From assembly GCA_017481325.1 (NCBI GenBank), contig JAFUPG010000018.1, positions 1-64,000 on the forward strand: a stretch of DNA of 64,000 nucleotides, read 5' to 3'. Position numbers and translations under genes: made by a program. Under the pieces are notes generated by a model. The model was not told the DNA's origin, searched no databases, and saw only the letters and a list, made by a program, of their open reading frames with translations. This DNA comes from Oscillospiraceae bacterium. GTDB taxonomy: Bacteria; Bacillota_A; Clostridia; Oscillospirales; Oscillospiraceae. Numbering within the stretch: position 1 is the first letter of the stretch; each line of letters begins with the position of its first letter. Below are positions 16,645-24,533 of the stretch, piece by piece.

Positions 16645-17574
16645 ATGCAAGGCATTTCTTTGACAACTGAAGAGCTGCAGAAGCTCCTCTCCTGCGGCTG
16701 TCCCGATGCGGTGGCGCTGTATCTCTATCGCAAGGCCGGTGCACCTTTGGAGACAGCGCTGGATGCCCTGCATTTCACAGTACCACGAATGGTGACCGCT
16801 ACAGATTGCCTGCGACAGATGGGCATGTGGCAGGAGGCCTATCAGAGGACCATGCAGCCCGATCGCCCCAGCTACACCGATGCGGATCTGCAAAATGCCC
16901 TCCGGAGCCGGAACAGCCAGTTCCCCAAGCTGGTAGGCGAGGCGCAGCGCCGTCTGGGTCGCACGCTGTCCACTGAAGAGCTGAAAACGCTGCTCTCTTT
17001 TACGGACTATCTGCGGCTTCCCACAGAGGTAGTGGGACTTCTGCTGCATTTTTGCATTGAACGCAATCGCCGGAAGGGCTCCCGGGCGCCTTCCATGCGA
17101 TCCATTGAAAAGGAAGCCTACCACTGGGCTGATGAGAATATCGACACCCTGGAAACCGCCAGTTACTACATACAGAGTCAATTACAGCTGCACAACCGCA
17201 TTCAGCAGCTCCGGCTGCTGCTGCAAATTGAGCAGCGCCGCCTTACCTCGGGAGAAGAACAATATCTGACCAGCTGGATCAATATGGGCTTCACCGACGA
17301 AGTGATCCGTATGGCTTATGAGCGCACCTGTCTCAATACCGGCGCATTGAAATGGGCATATATGAACTCCATTCTCAACAGCTGGCATGAGAAGGGGCTG
17401 ATGACCCCCCAGCAAATCGCCCAGGGCGACACTGCGCCCAAGACGGCACAAAAACACAGACCCCCCATGGGCAAGCAATTCATCCAACCCGGGCAGGAGC
17501 TTTCCCCCCTGGAAAAGCAGGCGGTGGCAATGGCGCTGGCCGGCATAGAGGAGGAGAATCATGGCTTACAGTGA
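16645..17574 (+). CDS. DnaD-domain replication protein
   Basis: 309-residue cytosolic protein with an N-terminal winged-helix-like region and two consecutive DnaB_2/DnaD-C domains (about residues 110-190 and 195-265, the latter with GFTDEVIRMAYERTC and KWAYMNSILNSWHEKGL, the YxxxIxxxW signature of the family). In Firmicutes DnaD and DnaB proteins remodel DNA at origins and recruit the helicase loader. The next gene overlaps by 14 nt and encodes such a loader, so the two probably form the helicase-loading pair of this organism. Confidence 0.85.
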   Translation: MQGISLTTEELQKLLSCGCPDAVALYLYRKAGAPLETALDALHFTVPRMVTATDCLRQMGMWQEAYQRTMQPDRPSYTDADLQNALRSRNSQFPKLVGEAQRRLGRTLSTEELKTLLSFTDYLRLPTEVVGLLLHFCIERNRRKGSRAPSMRSIEKEAYHWADENIDTLETASYYIQSQLQLHNRIQQLRLLLQIEQRRLTSGEEQYLTSWINMGFTDEVIRMAYERTCLNTGALKWAYMNSILNSWHEKGLMTPQQIAQGDTAPKTAQKHRPPMGKQFIQPGQELSPLEKQAVAMALAGIEEENHGLQ

Positions 17575-18553
17575 AGAGATCCTGCGAAGAGCTCGCCGCC
17601 GCCTGGATCAGGCCAAGGCCGAGCGTGAACGGGAAAACGAAGAGCATTTGCAAATTGCATATGAGAGATTCCCACGCTTGAAGGAAATCGATCGTGAGCT
17701 TCAACTGAATATGATTCAGCTTGCTGCCATTGCACTGCGGAACGAGGATTCCCCCTCCCTGACCTTATCTCAGATCCGTGACAAGAATCTTTCACTGCAA
17801 CGGGAACGGGAGTGGATCATCGAAGCCGGAGATTTTGAGGAAGGCTATCTGGACGACTCCCCTATCTGCAGCAAGTGCGGCGGCAGCGGCTACTATGGTG
17901 CAAAAATGTGTTTCTGCCTGAAGGAGCTCTGCCGTCAGGAGCAGAAAAAAGAATTGACCAGCCTTATCGGCAGTGGCCGGGAGACCTTTGATAATTTCCG
18001 TCTGGATGTATATCCCGAGCAATTTGACCACACCATCTGCACCTCGCCTCGCACCTTAATGACACAAAATCTGCGTATCGCTCGTAACTTCGCCGCAGGT
18101 TTTGCCCCCGGAGCGGACAATCTGCTGTTCAGCGGCATGACCGGTCTGGGTAAGACCTTTCTATCCGCCTGCATCGCACGTCAGGTGGCAGACCGGGGCT
18201 TTAGCGTGGTTTACGAAACAGCCATCCGGATTTTTGAGGATTTTGAGAAGGTAAAATTCGGAAACGGCAACGAGGATGATCGCAACATTACCAGAAAATA
18301 TTATGACTGCGATCTGCTGATCATCGATGATCTGGGCTCGGAGATGACGACACAATTTACCATTTCCGTCCTGTATCAGACCGTCAACAGCCGTTTAATG
18401 CACAACCGCTCCACTATTATCTCCACCAATCTGGACACCAACTCTTTTGAGAAGTGGTACAACGCTCAGATCAGCTCCCGTGTACTGGGCAACTACCGTG
18501 TCATGATTTTTAAGGGCAATGACCTGAGAAGAAAACAGGGAGGTTTCCGATGA
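17561..18553 (+). CDS. DnaC/DnaI-type replicative helicase loader ATPase
   Basis: 330-residue AAA+ ATPase. The C-terminal domain has Walker A GMTGLGKTFLS (near 190-200) and Walker B LLIIDDLGSE, with the sensor region TIISTNL. The N-terminal 80 residues are coiled and charged. A cysteine cluster CSKCGGSGYYGAKMCFC near residue 103-119 matches the zinc-binding part of DnaI. It is expected to load DnaB helicase at oriC with the upstream DnaD-like protein. The start overlaps the upstream gene by 14 nt and the stop overlaps the next start by 4 nt. Confidence 0.88.
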   Translation: MAYSEEILRRARRRLDQAKAERERENEEHLQIAYERFPRLKEIDRELQLNMIQLAAIALRNEDSPSLTLSQIRDKNLSLQREREWIIEAGDFEEGYLDDSPICSKCGGSGYYGAKMCFCLKELCRQEQKKELTSLIGSGRETFDNFRLDVYPEQFDHTICTSPRTLMTQNLRIARNFAAGFAPGADNLLFSGMTGLGKTFLSACIARQVADRGFSVVYETAIRIFEDFEKVKFGNGNEDDRNITRKYYDCDLLIIDDLGSEMTTQFTISVLYQTVNSRLMHNRSTIISTNLDTNSFEKWYNAQISSRVLGNYRVMIFKGNDLRRKQGGFR

Positions 18554-19170
18554 AGGTATTACTTTTTAACGGCAGCCCCAACGAAAAGGGCTGTACCTTT
18601 ACCGCACTTTCCGAGGTCGCAAAACAGCTGGAAAAGCACAGCATTGAGACGGAGATCTATCAGATCGGAAGGCAGCCCGTGGCCGGTTGCATTGCCTGCG
18701 GAAAGTGCAAAAAAGGCGCTCCCTGTATTTTCGATGACGGTGTGAATGCTCTGGCAGCTCGGCTGGATGAATTTGATGCATTCATCATCGGTGCACCTGT
18801 CTACTACGCAGGCCCCAGCGGGCAGTCCACGACCTTCCTGGATCGGCTGTTTTACAGCGCATCCGCAAAGCTGAAGGGCAAACCCGGCGCCGCAGTGGTT
18901 TCCTGCCGCAGAGGCGGTGCCTCCGCCGCTTTTGACCGGCTGAATAAGTATTTCGGCATCAGTTCCATGCCCATCGTCACCAGCCAGTACTGGAACCAGG
19001 TACACGGCAACACAGCCGAAGAAGTTCTAAAGGACGAGGAAGGCATGCAGACCATGCGCACCCTGGGTGAGAATATGGCCTGGCTTCTGAAGTGCATCGA
19101 GGCAGGCAAAGCCGCCGGTGTCTCCACTCCGGAAAAAGAAGCACCACTGCGCACCAATTTTATCCGCTAA
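18550..19170 (+). CDS. Flavodoxin-fold NAD(P)H-dependent FMN oxidoreductase
   Basis: 206-residue protein of the NADPH-dependent FMN reductase/iron-sulfur flavoprotein group. The FMN phosphate loop is GSPNEKGCT (residues 8-16), and GAPVYYAGPSGQ near 78-90 contacts flavin. The CIACGKCKKGAPC segment near 47-60 has cysteines in the spacing seen in [4Fe-4S] iron-sulfur flavoproteins, so a cluster is possible. It is coupled by ATGA overlap to the helicase loader gene although no functional link is evident. A strong terminator follows. Confidence 0.82.
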   Translation: MKVLLFNGSPNEKGCTFTALSEVAKQLEKHSIETEIYQIGRQPVAGCIACGKCKKGAPCIFDDGVNALAARLDEFDAFIIGAPVYYAGPSGQSTTFLDRLFYSASAKLKGKPGAAVVSCRRGGASAAFDRLNKYFGISSMPIVTSQYWNQVHGNTAEEVLKDEEGMQTMRTLGENMAWLLKCIEAGKAAGVSTPEKEAPLRTNFIR

Positions 19171-19176
19171 GATCAA

Positions 19177-19205
19177 AGCCGCAAGGGTTTCCCTTGCGGC
19201 TTTTT
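19177..19205 (+). terminator. Terminator after the flavodoxin-fold gene
   Basis: GCCGCAAGGG-TTT-CCCTTGCGGC stem followed by TTTTTC, within 10 nt of the stop codon. Confidence 0.93.
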
Positions 19206-19217
19206 CAGGAATGGATA

Positions 19218-19246
19218 TTGTATTTTCAGTAAATCTGTGCTATGAT
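19218..19246 (+). promoter_or_regulatory. Sigma-A-like promoter of the ZIP transporter gene
   Basis: TTGTAT, 17-nt spacer, TATGAT, 33 nt before the start codon. Confidence 0.6.
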
Positions 19247-19279
19247 TTTGTAGAATCGAAAGAGAAAGAAGGTTCCCGT

Positions 19280-20119
19280 ATGGGTGTGATTGAAACTCTG
19301 CTGCTGACAACTTTTATCGCAGGCGTGATCGGCACGGGACTTGGCGGTCTGATCGGCGCTGTGCTGCAAAAGGATTCCAATCGCACTGTCAGTCTGCTGC
19401 TTAGCTTTGCCGGCGGTGTCATGATCAGCGTTGTGTGCTTCGACCTGATTACGGAGGCCATTGAGACGGGGGTTGGCATTCTCACGGTGATCCTTGCCAT
19501 CGCCTCCGGTTTTATCATCATCTATCTACTCAATTATCTCATCGATCGGAAGACCAATCCCGAAGTGCCACACATAGATGAAAAGCACCCGAAAACCGCA
19601 GACGATTTAGATGAGTTGATCCATAGTGACCATCTTCAGGCCCACTATCAGCGCAAGGATAATCGGCTCACCCTGTTTATTGCCGGCATTGTTATGGCCA
19701 GCGCCATTGCGCTGCACAATGTGCCCGAGGGAATGACCATCGGCGCTTCCTATGCAAGCAACGGCAGTGTCATGGGTGATGCAGCTCTTGTACTTGCCAT
19801 ATTGATCGGTTTGCACAACGTTCCTGAGGGTATGGCTGTGTCTGTCCCCCTGATCAGCGGCGGCATGAAGCGCTCAAGAGCTGTGCTGATCTCCGCCCTT
19901 TCCGGGATTCCAACAGTCATCGGCGCTTTACTTGGTTTTCTTTTGGGAGAAATCGGAGCGCTGGGTCTGGCGCTTAGTCTGGGCTTTGCCAGCGGCGCTA
20001 TGCTGTACGTTGTTTTTGGCGAGATCCTGCCCCAGGCGATCTTAATGTACCACAGCAAGCTCCCCGCTTTTTCTGCAATTGCCGGTATGCTGGTCGGTCT
20101 TTTCATCATTTACTTCTGA
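19280..20119 (+). CDS. ZIP-family metal transporter (ZupT/GufA-like)
   Basis: 279-residue membrane protein with eight predicted helices in two groups of about four, separated by a histidine- and acid-rich cytoplasmic loop (about residues 93-135, with HIDEKHPK and HSDHLQAHYQ). The transport-site motif HNVPEG occurs twice, near residues 147 and 180, as in ZIP binuclear metal centres. It is expected to import Zn, Mn or Fe(II). The ATG at 19280 fits the family N-terminus; the longer open frame upstream crosses the promoter and terminator. A DtxR/MntR-type regulator gene follows, suggesting metal-dependent control. Confidence 0.9.
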   Translation: MGVIETLLLTTFIAGVIGTGLGGLIGAVLQKDSNRTVSLLLSFAGGVMISVVCFDLITEAIETGVGILTVILAIASGFIIIYLLNYLIDRKTNPEVPHIDEKHPKTADDLDELIHSDHLQAHYQRKDNRLTLFIAGIVMASAIALHNVPEGMTIGASYASNGSVMGDAALVLAILIGLHNVPEGMAVSVPLISGGMKRSRAVLISALSGIPTVIGALLGFLLGEIGALGLALSLGFASGAMLYVVFGEILPQAILMYHSKLPAFSAIAGMLVGLFIIYF

Positions 20120-20140
20120 TCTATGTGGGAGAATTCCCGC

Positions 20141-20169
20141 TTGCTTTGTCTTCAAAGCTATGGTATACT
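20141..20169 (+). promoter_or_regulatory. Sigma-A-like promoter of the DtxR/MntR-type gene
   Basis: TTGCTT, 17-nt spacer, TATACT, 25 nt before the start codon, inside the gap after the ZIP gene. Confidence 0.65.
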
Positions 20170-20194
20170 GAACAAAAGCCCTTGGAGGACGGAT

Positions 20195-20554
20195 ATGAGA
20201 ATTCACGAATCTGCAGAAAACTATTTGGAGACAATTTTGATCTTACATCAGCGAACCGGAGCTGTGCGATCGGTGGATATTGCCAATGAATTGGAGTTTT
20301 CAAAGCCCAGCGTATCCGTTGCCATGAGAAATCTCCGGGAAAACGGCTATATTCATGTGGATGCCGGCGGCTTTATTACGCTGCTTCCCAGAGGACGAGA
20401 AATTGCGGAAAGCATGCTGGAGCGTCACAATGTGCTGACTCGCTGGCTCTGCTCTCTGGGTGTTCCCGAGGAGATCGCTGCAGAGGATGCCTGCCGTATT
20501 GAGCACGTCATCAGCACAGAGAGTTTTGAGGCCATTAAAGAACACGCCCAATAA
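20195..20554 (+). CDS. DtxR/MntR-family metal-dependent repressor
   Basis: 119-residue winged-helix regulator. HESAENYLETILILHQRTGAVRS at residues 3-25 is the family start. VDIANELEFSKPSVSVAMRNLRENGYI forms the recognition helix and wing, and the C-terminal part (MLERHNVLTRWL, AAEDACRIEHVIS) keeps His/Glu/Cys residues used as metal ligands. It is shorter than MntR (about 140) and lacks the SH3-like domain of DtxR. The ATG at 20195 follows TTGGAGGACGGAT. It probably controls the adjacent ZIP gene in response to Mn or Fe (inference). Confidence 0.87.
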   Translation: MRIHESAENYLETILILHQRTGAVRSVDIANELEFSKPSVSVAMRNLRENGYIHVDAGGFITLLPRGREIAESMLERHNVLTRWLCSLGVPEEIAAEDACRIEHVISTESFEAIKEHAQ

Positions 20555-20565
20555 TTTGATAGAAA

Positions 20566-20593
20566 AATCCCCGTGCAGTATTGCACGGGGATT
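20566..20593. terminator. Bidirectional terminator
   Basis: AATCCCCGTGCA-GTAT-TGCACGGGGATT, a 12-bp stem between convergent genes, with A and T runs on both sides. Confidence 0.9.
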
Positions 20594-20598
20594 CGTTT

Positions 20599-21024
20599 TT
20601 ATGCATACATGTTGAAGTAAGATGCGTACCAAATAGCGGTGAGAACAATTCCGATAAGAAGGAAAATCGATCCTGTAATAAGAACACAGCTGATGCTACG
20701 GTTTTTGGCTTTTTCCAGTTTTCTGGCACGGTAATCGCCGTATGTTTCGTGCTTCAATCTACCAAAGGGGATGAAGAAAAGCACTACATTTCTTAATACA
20801 TACGATACGCCGATCAAAGCTCCCTCGCTGCTGACATACAGCAGACCTGCAAAAAGTGTCATCAGTAAACCGGATACAAAAAATGCATCGGACAGGATCT
20901 GCATGTTCACTGCAGCACTATATACGAAAAAGCCTTTAGACCAGATGACCAGAAAGCCAAGCAATAGCTCAACGCCAACGCAAATGCCGTAATTTCTTAA
21001 CTTAATTTTGGTTTCCTGTTCCAC
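20599..21024 (-). CDS. Small membrane protein, DUF3899-like
   Basis: 141-residue integral membrane protein with about four hydrophobic segments (near residues 13-30, 45-62, 72-88 and 110-130). The middle segment MQILSDAFFVSGLLMTLFAGLLYVS and the following GALIGVSYVLR resemble DUF3899 proteins. A cytoplasmic basic loop (GDYRARKLEKAKNR) precedes the last helix. It lies 20 nt downstream of oppF on the same strand, so it may be the last gene of the oligopeptide transporter operon. No function is known to me. Confidence 0.6.
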   Translation of the reverse strand: MEQETKIKLRNYGICVGVELLLGFLVIWSKGFFVYSAAVNMQILSDAFFVSGLLMTLFAGLLYVSSEGALIGVSYVLRNVVLFFIPFGRLKHETYGDYRARKLEKAKNRSISCVLITGSIFLLIGIVLTAIWYASYFNMYA

Positions 21025-21044
21025 AGTTTCAAACCATCCTTATG

Positions 21045-22310
21045 TTACTTGATCTGCTTCTTATACTTTTCCTCTTCCACATCATTGCAGTGTACGAAAT
21101 GTCCCGGGGTAATCTCACGGAAGGAGGGAGTATCCACGGAATAATCGTGCTCGGCAATGGGATTATAGATGATTCTGGTACGCTGCTTCTCGTAGATGGG
21201 ATCAGGCAGCGGAATTGCGGAGAGAAGGGATTTGGTATAGGGGTGGAGCGGGTTCTTGAAGAGCTCGTCAGAGTCAGCTAACTCCACCATCTTGCCGAAG
21301 TACATAACACCGATGCGGTCGGAGAAGTACTTCACAACAGACAGGTCATGGGCAATGAACAAAATGGTCAGGCCAAGACGCTCACGCAGATCATTGAGCA
21401 GGTTGATGACCTGTGCCTGAATGGAAACGTCCAGAGCTGAAACGGGCTCGTCAGCGATGATCATTTCAGGCTGCATAATGACAGCTCTTGCAATGCCGAT
21501 ACGCTGACGCTGACCACCGGAGAACTCATGGGGATAGCGGTCTGCATGCTCACGAACCAGGCCAACCATCTCCAGGATCTCGTAAACCTTCTCGTTGATA
21601 TACTTTTTATCGGTGATGCCGTTGATTACAAGGCCTTCAGCGATAATATCACGGACGGTCATACGGGGGTCAAGGGAGGCAATGGGATCCTGGAAGATCA
21701 TCTGGATCTGGGTGATCAGCTTGCTCTTCTTTGCCACACGGCAACGGGTCTCATATTCCTTCTTCAGGGCCTTCAGCTTTGCGGAATCTCCGGCTGCTTC
21801 AGCGGCCTTGATCTTCTGGGAATACTCAGCGTTCAGAGATCTGAGCAGAGAATGGACATATTCCTTATCTACATCTTTTCTGTCGGATCTTGCGTCTCTG
21901 ATGAGTGCACGGTTCTTATCGACGATGGCACCCAGTTCCCGGTTGATCTTCTGGATCTCCTGCTGGATCTTGGCTTTTCTTGCCTCATCCACAGGCTTCT
22001 CGGCACGGAGCGCCTTGATCTTCTGGGCAGCGTCCTTGCGTGCAGCAACGATGGCATCACGATAGGAGCGGATACCGGCGCTGATTCTCTTGCCCTTGAA
22101 GTAGACATTACCGGAAGTAATATCATAGAGCTTGATGATGGCTCGGCCGGTGGTGGTCTTACCACAACCGGACTCGCCTACCAGACCAAAGGATTCGCCC
22201 TTATGGATCTCAAAGCTGACATCGTCCACGGCCTTCAGATCCTTACGGCCCAGGCGGAAATACTGGCAAAGGTGATCAACTTTCAGCAATACTTCACGAT
22301 TATCCTGCAT
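21045..22310 (-). CDS. oppF: Oligopeptide ABC transporter ATPase OppF with coiled-coil insertion
   Basis: 421-residue ABC ATPase of the Opp/Dpp type. Walker [12 protein letters not shown] lies near residue 46, Q-loop [12 protein letters not shown] near 206, signature [14 protein letters not shown], Walker [15 protein letters not shown], and the C-terminal oligopeptide-transporter extension [15 protein letters not shown]. Between Walker A and the Q-loop there is an extra segment of about 100 residues, rich in K, E, A and R and probably coiled-coil, that typical OppF (about 320 residues) lacks. The ATG at 22310 follows GAGGTGGCAACC; a GTG at 22319 is an alternative. It overlaps oppD by 11 nt. 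Confidence 0.9.
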   Translation of the reverse strand: MQDNREVLLKVDHLCQYFRLGRKDLKAVDDVSFEIHKGESFGLVGESGCGKTTTGRAIIKLYDITSGNVYFKGKRISAGIRSYRDAIVAARKDAAQKIKALRAEKPVDEARKAKIQQEIQKINRELGAIVDKNRALIRDARSDRKDVDKEYVHSLLRSLNAEYSQKIKAAEAAGDSAKLKALKKEYETRCRVAKKSKLITQIQMIFQDPIASLDPRMTVRDIIAEGLVINGITDKKYINEKVYEILEMVGLVREHADRYPHEFSGGQRQRIGIARAVIMQPEMIIADEPVSALDVSIQAQVINLLNDLRERLGLTILFIAHDLSVVKYFSDRIGVMYFGKMVELADSDELFKNPLHPYTKSLLSAIPLPDPIYEKQRTRIIYNPIAEHDYSVDTPSFREITPGHFVHCNDVEEEKYKKQIK

Positions 22311-24531
22311 GGTTGCCACCTCTTTCCTTCATCAGTCGAATACGCTCGGTAATAATTGCGGGCATCTCTACCTTGGGTGCATTGGGATGGAGCAGCCAGG
22401 TAGCAGCGTAGTGAGTGGGAGAAACCTCGTACATAGGAGGCTGCATCTCGAAGTCGATCTCCATTGCGTACTTATTTCTCTCAGCAAAAGCATCACCAAC
22501 AGGGGGATAGATCATGTTGGGAGGTGTGCCGGGAATAGCATCCAGCTGCTCGTTGGTATCCAGGTCAGGCATAGAGGAGAGCAGCGCCCATGTGTAGGGA
22601 TGCTGGGGATTGTAGAAGACCTCTTCTGCAGTGCCGTACTCAACGACCTTACCTGCATACATAACGGCGATTCTGTCAGCCATGTTGGCCACAACACCCA
22701 GGTCATGGGTGATGAAAATGATGGACAGATTGTGCTCACGCTTCAGACGGTTGATCAGTTCCAAAATCTGAGCCTGAATGGTGACGTCCAGAGCAGTGGT
22801 GGGCTCGTCGCAAATGAGAATATCGGGATTTGCGGAAAGAGCGATGGCGATAACGATACGCTGGCGCATACCACCGGAGAACTCAAAGGGATACTGTCTG
22901 TAACGCATTCTGGCCTCGGCGATACCGACCTCTTCCATGAGCTTGATGGCCTTTTCCTTTGCCACACGCTTGGTCAGGGTGTAGACGACCTGGGAAGCTT
23001 TCTCCTTCAGGTAGTCAATGATCTCAACACAGCGCTTACCGGAATCGAAGTTCTCTGCAGCAGCAACGTCTGCCTTGAACTTGTTCATCACACGGGTGAG
23101 AACATTGCAAATGGTCTCGATCTGCTTCTCGGGCAGAACGACGGACTTGGGAACGACCTTCCATTCCACATGCTTGCCTCTGGCAAGAAGCGCATCTCTC
23201 TTGGCGGTCTGGCGCTCAAAGCGAGCTTCTTCCTTGGGGTTATTCTTGATATAGAAGAAGTACTTGTCCACTTCTCTCTGAAGAGCACCGCCAAAGGTAT
23301 AGGCTACGTTGTCCTTAATCACTGCAAGAGGATCGATGGCAGCCAGGACAGCCTTATTGGTAGTCTTGCTGACATTATCGGCCTCGCCGGAGGAGAAGTT
23401 CCCTGCACGGAAAAAGCTGATGGCCTTTTCCAGGGCGGTAATTGCAGACTTCTTGTTTTCAAGGGCCTTCTTGAAGGAATTCTCAACAGCGATCTTCTCC
23501 AGATCGATGAAGGTATTCATGAAGTCATCATCCAGGAACTTGCCGGCCATAGCGTTAGCTTCATCGGCAGGCATCTTGCTCAGATCGGTATTGGGATGCT
23601 TGTAGATATAATAGCCGATGCGGAAGAAATTGTACTTAGGCTGCTCCAGCATCTCCTTGGCGGTCTGTTCCAGTTCCTGCAGAGCCTTGACGGTCTCGGG
23701 AGAGGTCTCCTTCTTGGAGGCGGCAGAGCCAACCAGCTTCTTTACCTTATCCAGGATAGAGGCACGCTTCTTCTCGATGCGGATTACATTTTCGATAGCA
23801 GCAAGATGGGCCTTCAGCTTATTGGTATACTGGGCAGTAAAGTACTTGTCCTTGATGTCCTCGAGGCGGCGCTTAATGAGGTTCAGCATGGAGACTACGT
23901 CAACCTTCTGCTTCTTCTCAGAGAGGAAGAGGAGGTCTTCGATGGTGGCCAGCATTTCCTCGGTAGCAGTGATGGAGTCATTATAGCTGTTCTCCAGCTT
24001 CAGGGACTGAATGTTGAAGGCATCAAAGGTCTTGATGTAGCGGTCAACATCGGAATTGGTATACTTGCTATTCCCAGTCTCGGCAAGAGCCTTCTTGATC
24101 TTGGAGGACAGCTCGGAGAGCATGGCATTAAAGGCTGCACGGCCTTCCTTGCGGTTGGCTTTGTTCTTCAGCAGCATGGCCTCGGTGATCTGCTTGCCGA
24201 TGCGCATAATGGGGTTCAGGGAGGACAGGGGATCCTGGAAGATCATAGCGATCTTATCGCCACGGAGCTTGTGCATCTCTTCCTCGGGGATACGAACCAG
24301 ATCCTGGCCGTCATAGAGGATCTCGCCGCTCTCGTAAATGGCGTTACCGGCGGAAATACCCATAATGGCCTTGGAGGTAACAGACTTGCCGGAACCGGAC
24401 TCACCGACGATGGCGAGAGTCTCGCCCTTGTAGAGGTCAAAGGAGATGTTACGGACAGCCTGTACCTTGCCCGCATCCGTACGGAAGGAGATCTTCAGAT
24501 CATTAACAGATAATTTAACTTCTTTATTCAT
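22300..24531 (-). CDS. oppD: Oligopeptide ABC transporter ATPase OppD with about 390-residue insertion
   Basis: 743-residue ABC ATPase, more than twice the usual OppD size. Walker A GESGSGKS is at residues 43-50, Q-loop IFQDPLSSLNPIMR at 97-110, signature FSGGMRQR at 551-558, then CDEPTTALD, the switch histidine ITHD and the Opp C-terminal NPQHPYTWALLSSMP. All catalytic motifs are intact. The gap between Q-loop and signature is about 440 residues instead of about 55. The extra part (about residues 125-520) is highly charged and helical, without cysteine clusters or signal, and is placed in the ABC helical subdomain that contacts the permease. The frame is continuous with normal codon use, so it is not a fusion artefact. 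Confidence 0.92.
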   Translation of the reverse strand: MNKEVKLSVNDLKISFRTDAGKVQAVRNISFDLYKGETLAIVGESGSGKSVTSKAIMGISAGNAIYESGEILYDGQDLVRIPEEEMHKLRGDKIAMIFQDPLSSLNPIMRIGKQITEAMLLKNKANRKEGRAAFNAMLSELSSKIKKALAETGNSKYTNSDVDRYIKTFDAFNIQSLKLENSYNDSITATEEMLATIEDLLFLSEKKQKVDVVSMLNLIKRRLEDIKDKYFTAQYTNKLKAHLAAIENVIRIEKKRASILDKVKKLVGSAASKKETSPETVKALQELEQTAKEMLEQPKYNFFRIGYYIYKHPNTDLSKMPADEANAMAGKFLDDDFMNTFIDLEKIAVENSFKKALENKKSAITALEKAISFFRAGNFSSGEADNVSKTTNKAVLAAIDPLAVIKDNVAYTFGGALQREVDKYFFYIKNNPKEEARFERQTAKRDALLARGKHVEWKVVPKSVVLPEKQIETICNVLTRVMNKFKADVAAAENFDSGKRCVEIIDYLKEKASQVVYTLTKRVAKEKAIKLMEEVGIAEARMRYRQYPFEFSGGMRQRIVIAIALSANPDILICDEPTTALDVTIQAQILELINRLKREHNLSIIFITHDLGVVANMADRIAVMYAGKVVEYGTAEEVFYNPQHPYTWALLSSMPDLDTNEQLDAIPGTPPNMIYPPVGDAFAERNKYAMEIDFEMQPPMYEVSPTHYAATWLLHPNAPKVEMPAIITERIRLMKERGGNHAG

Positions 24532-24533
24532 GT

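Noticed and set aside
22309..24513. 734-codon open frame on the plus strand
   Set aside because: Antisense to oppD. Considered because of the unusual insertion, but the minus-strand frame retains ABC motifs at both ends and normal codon use.
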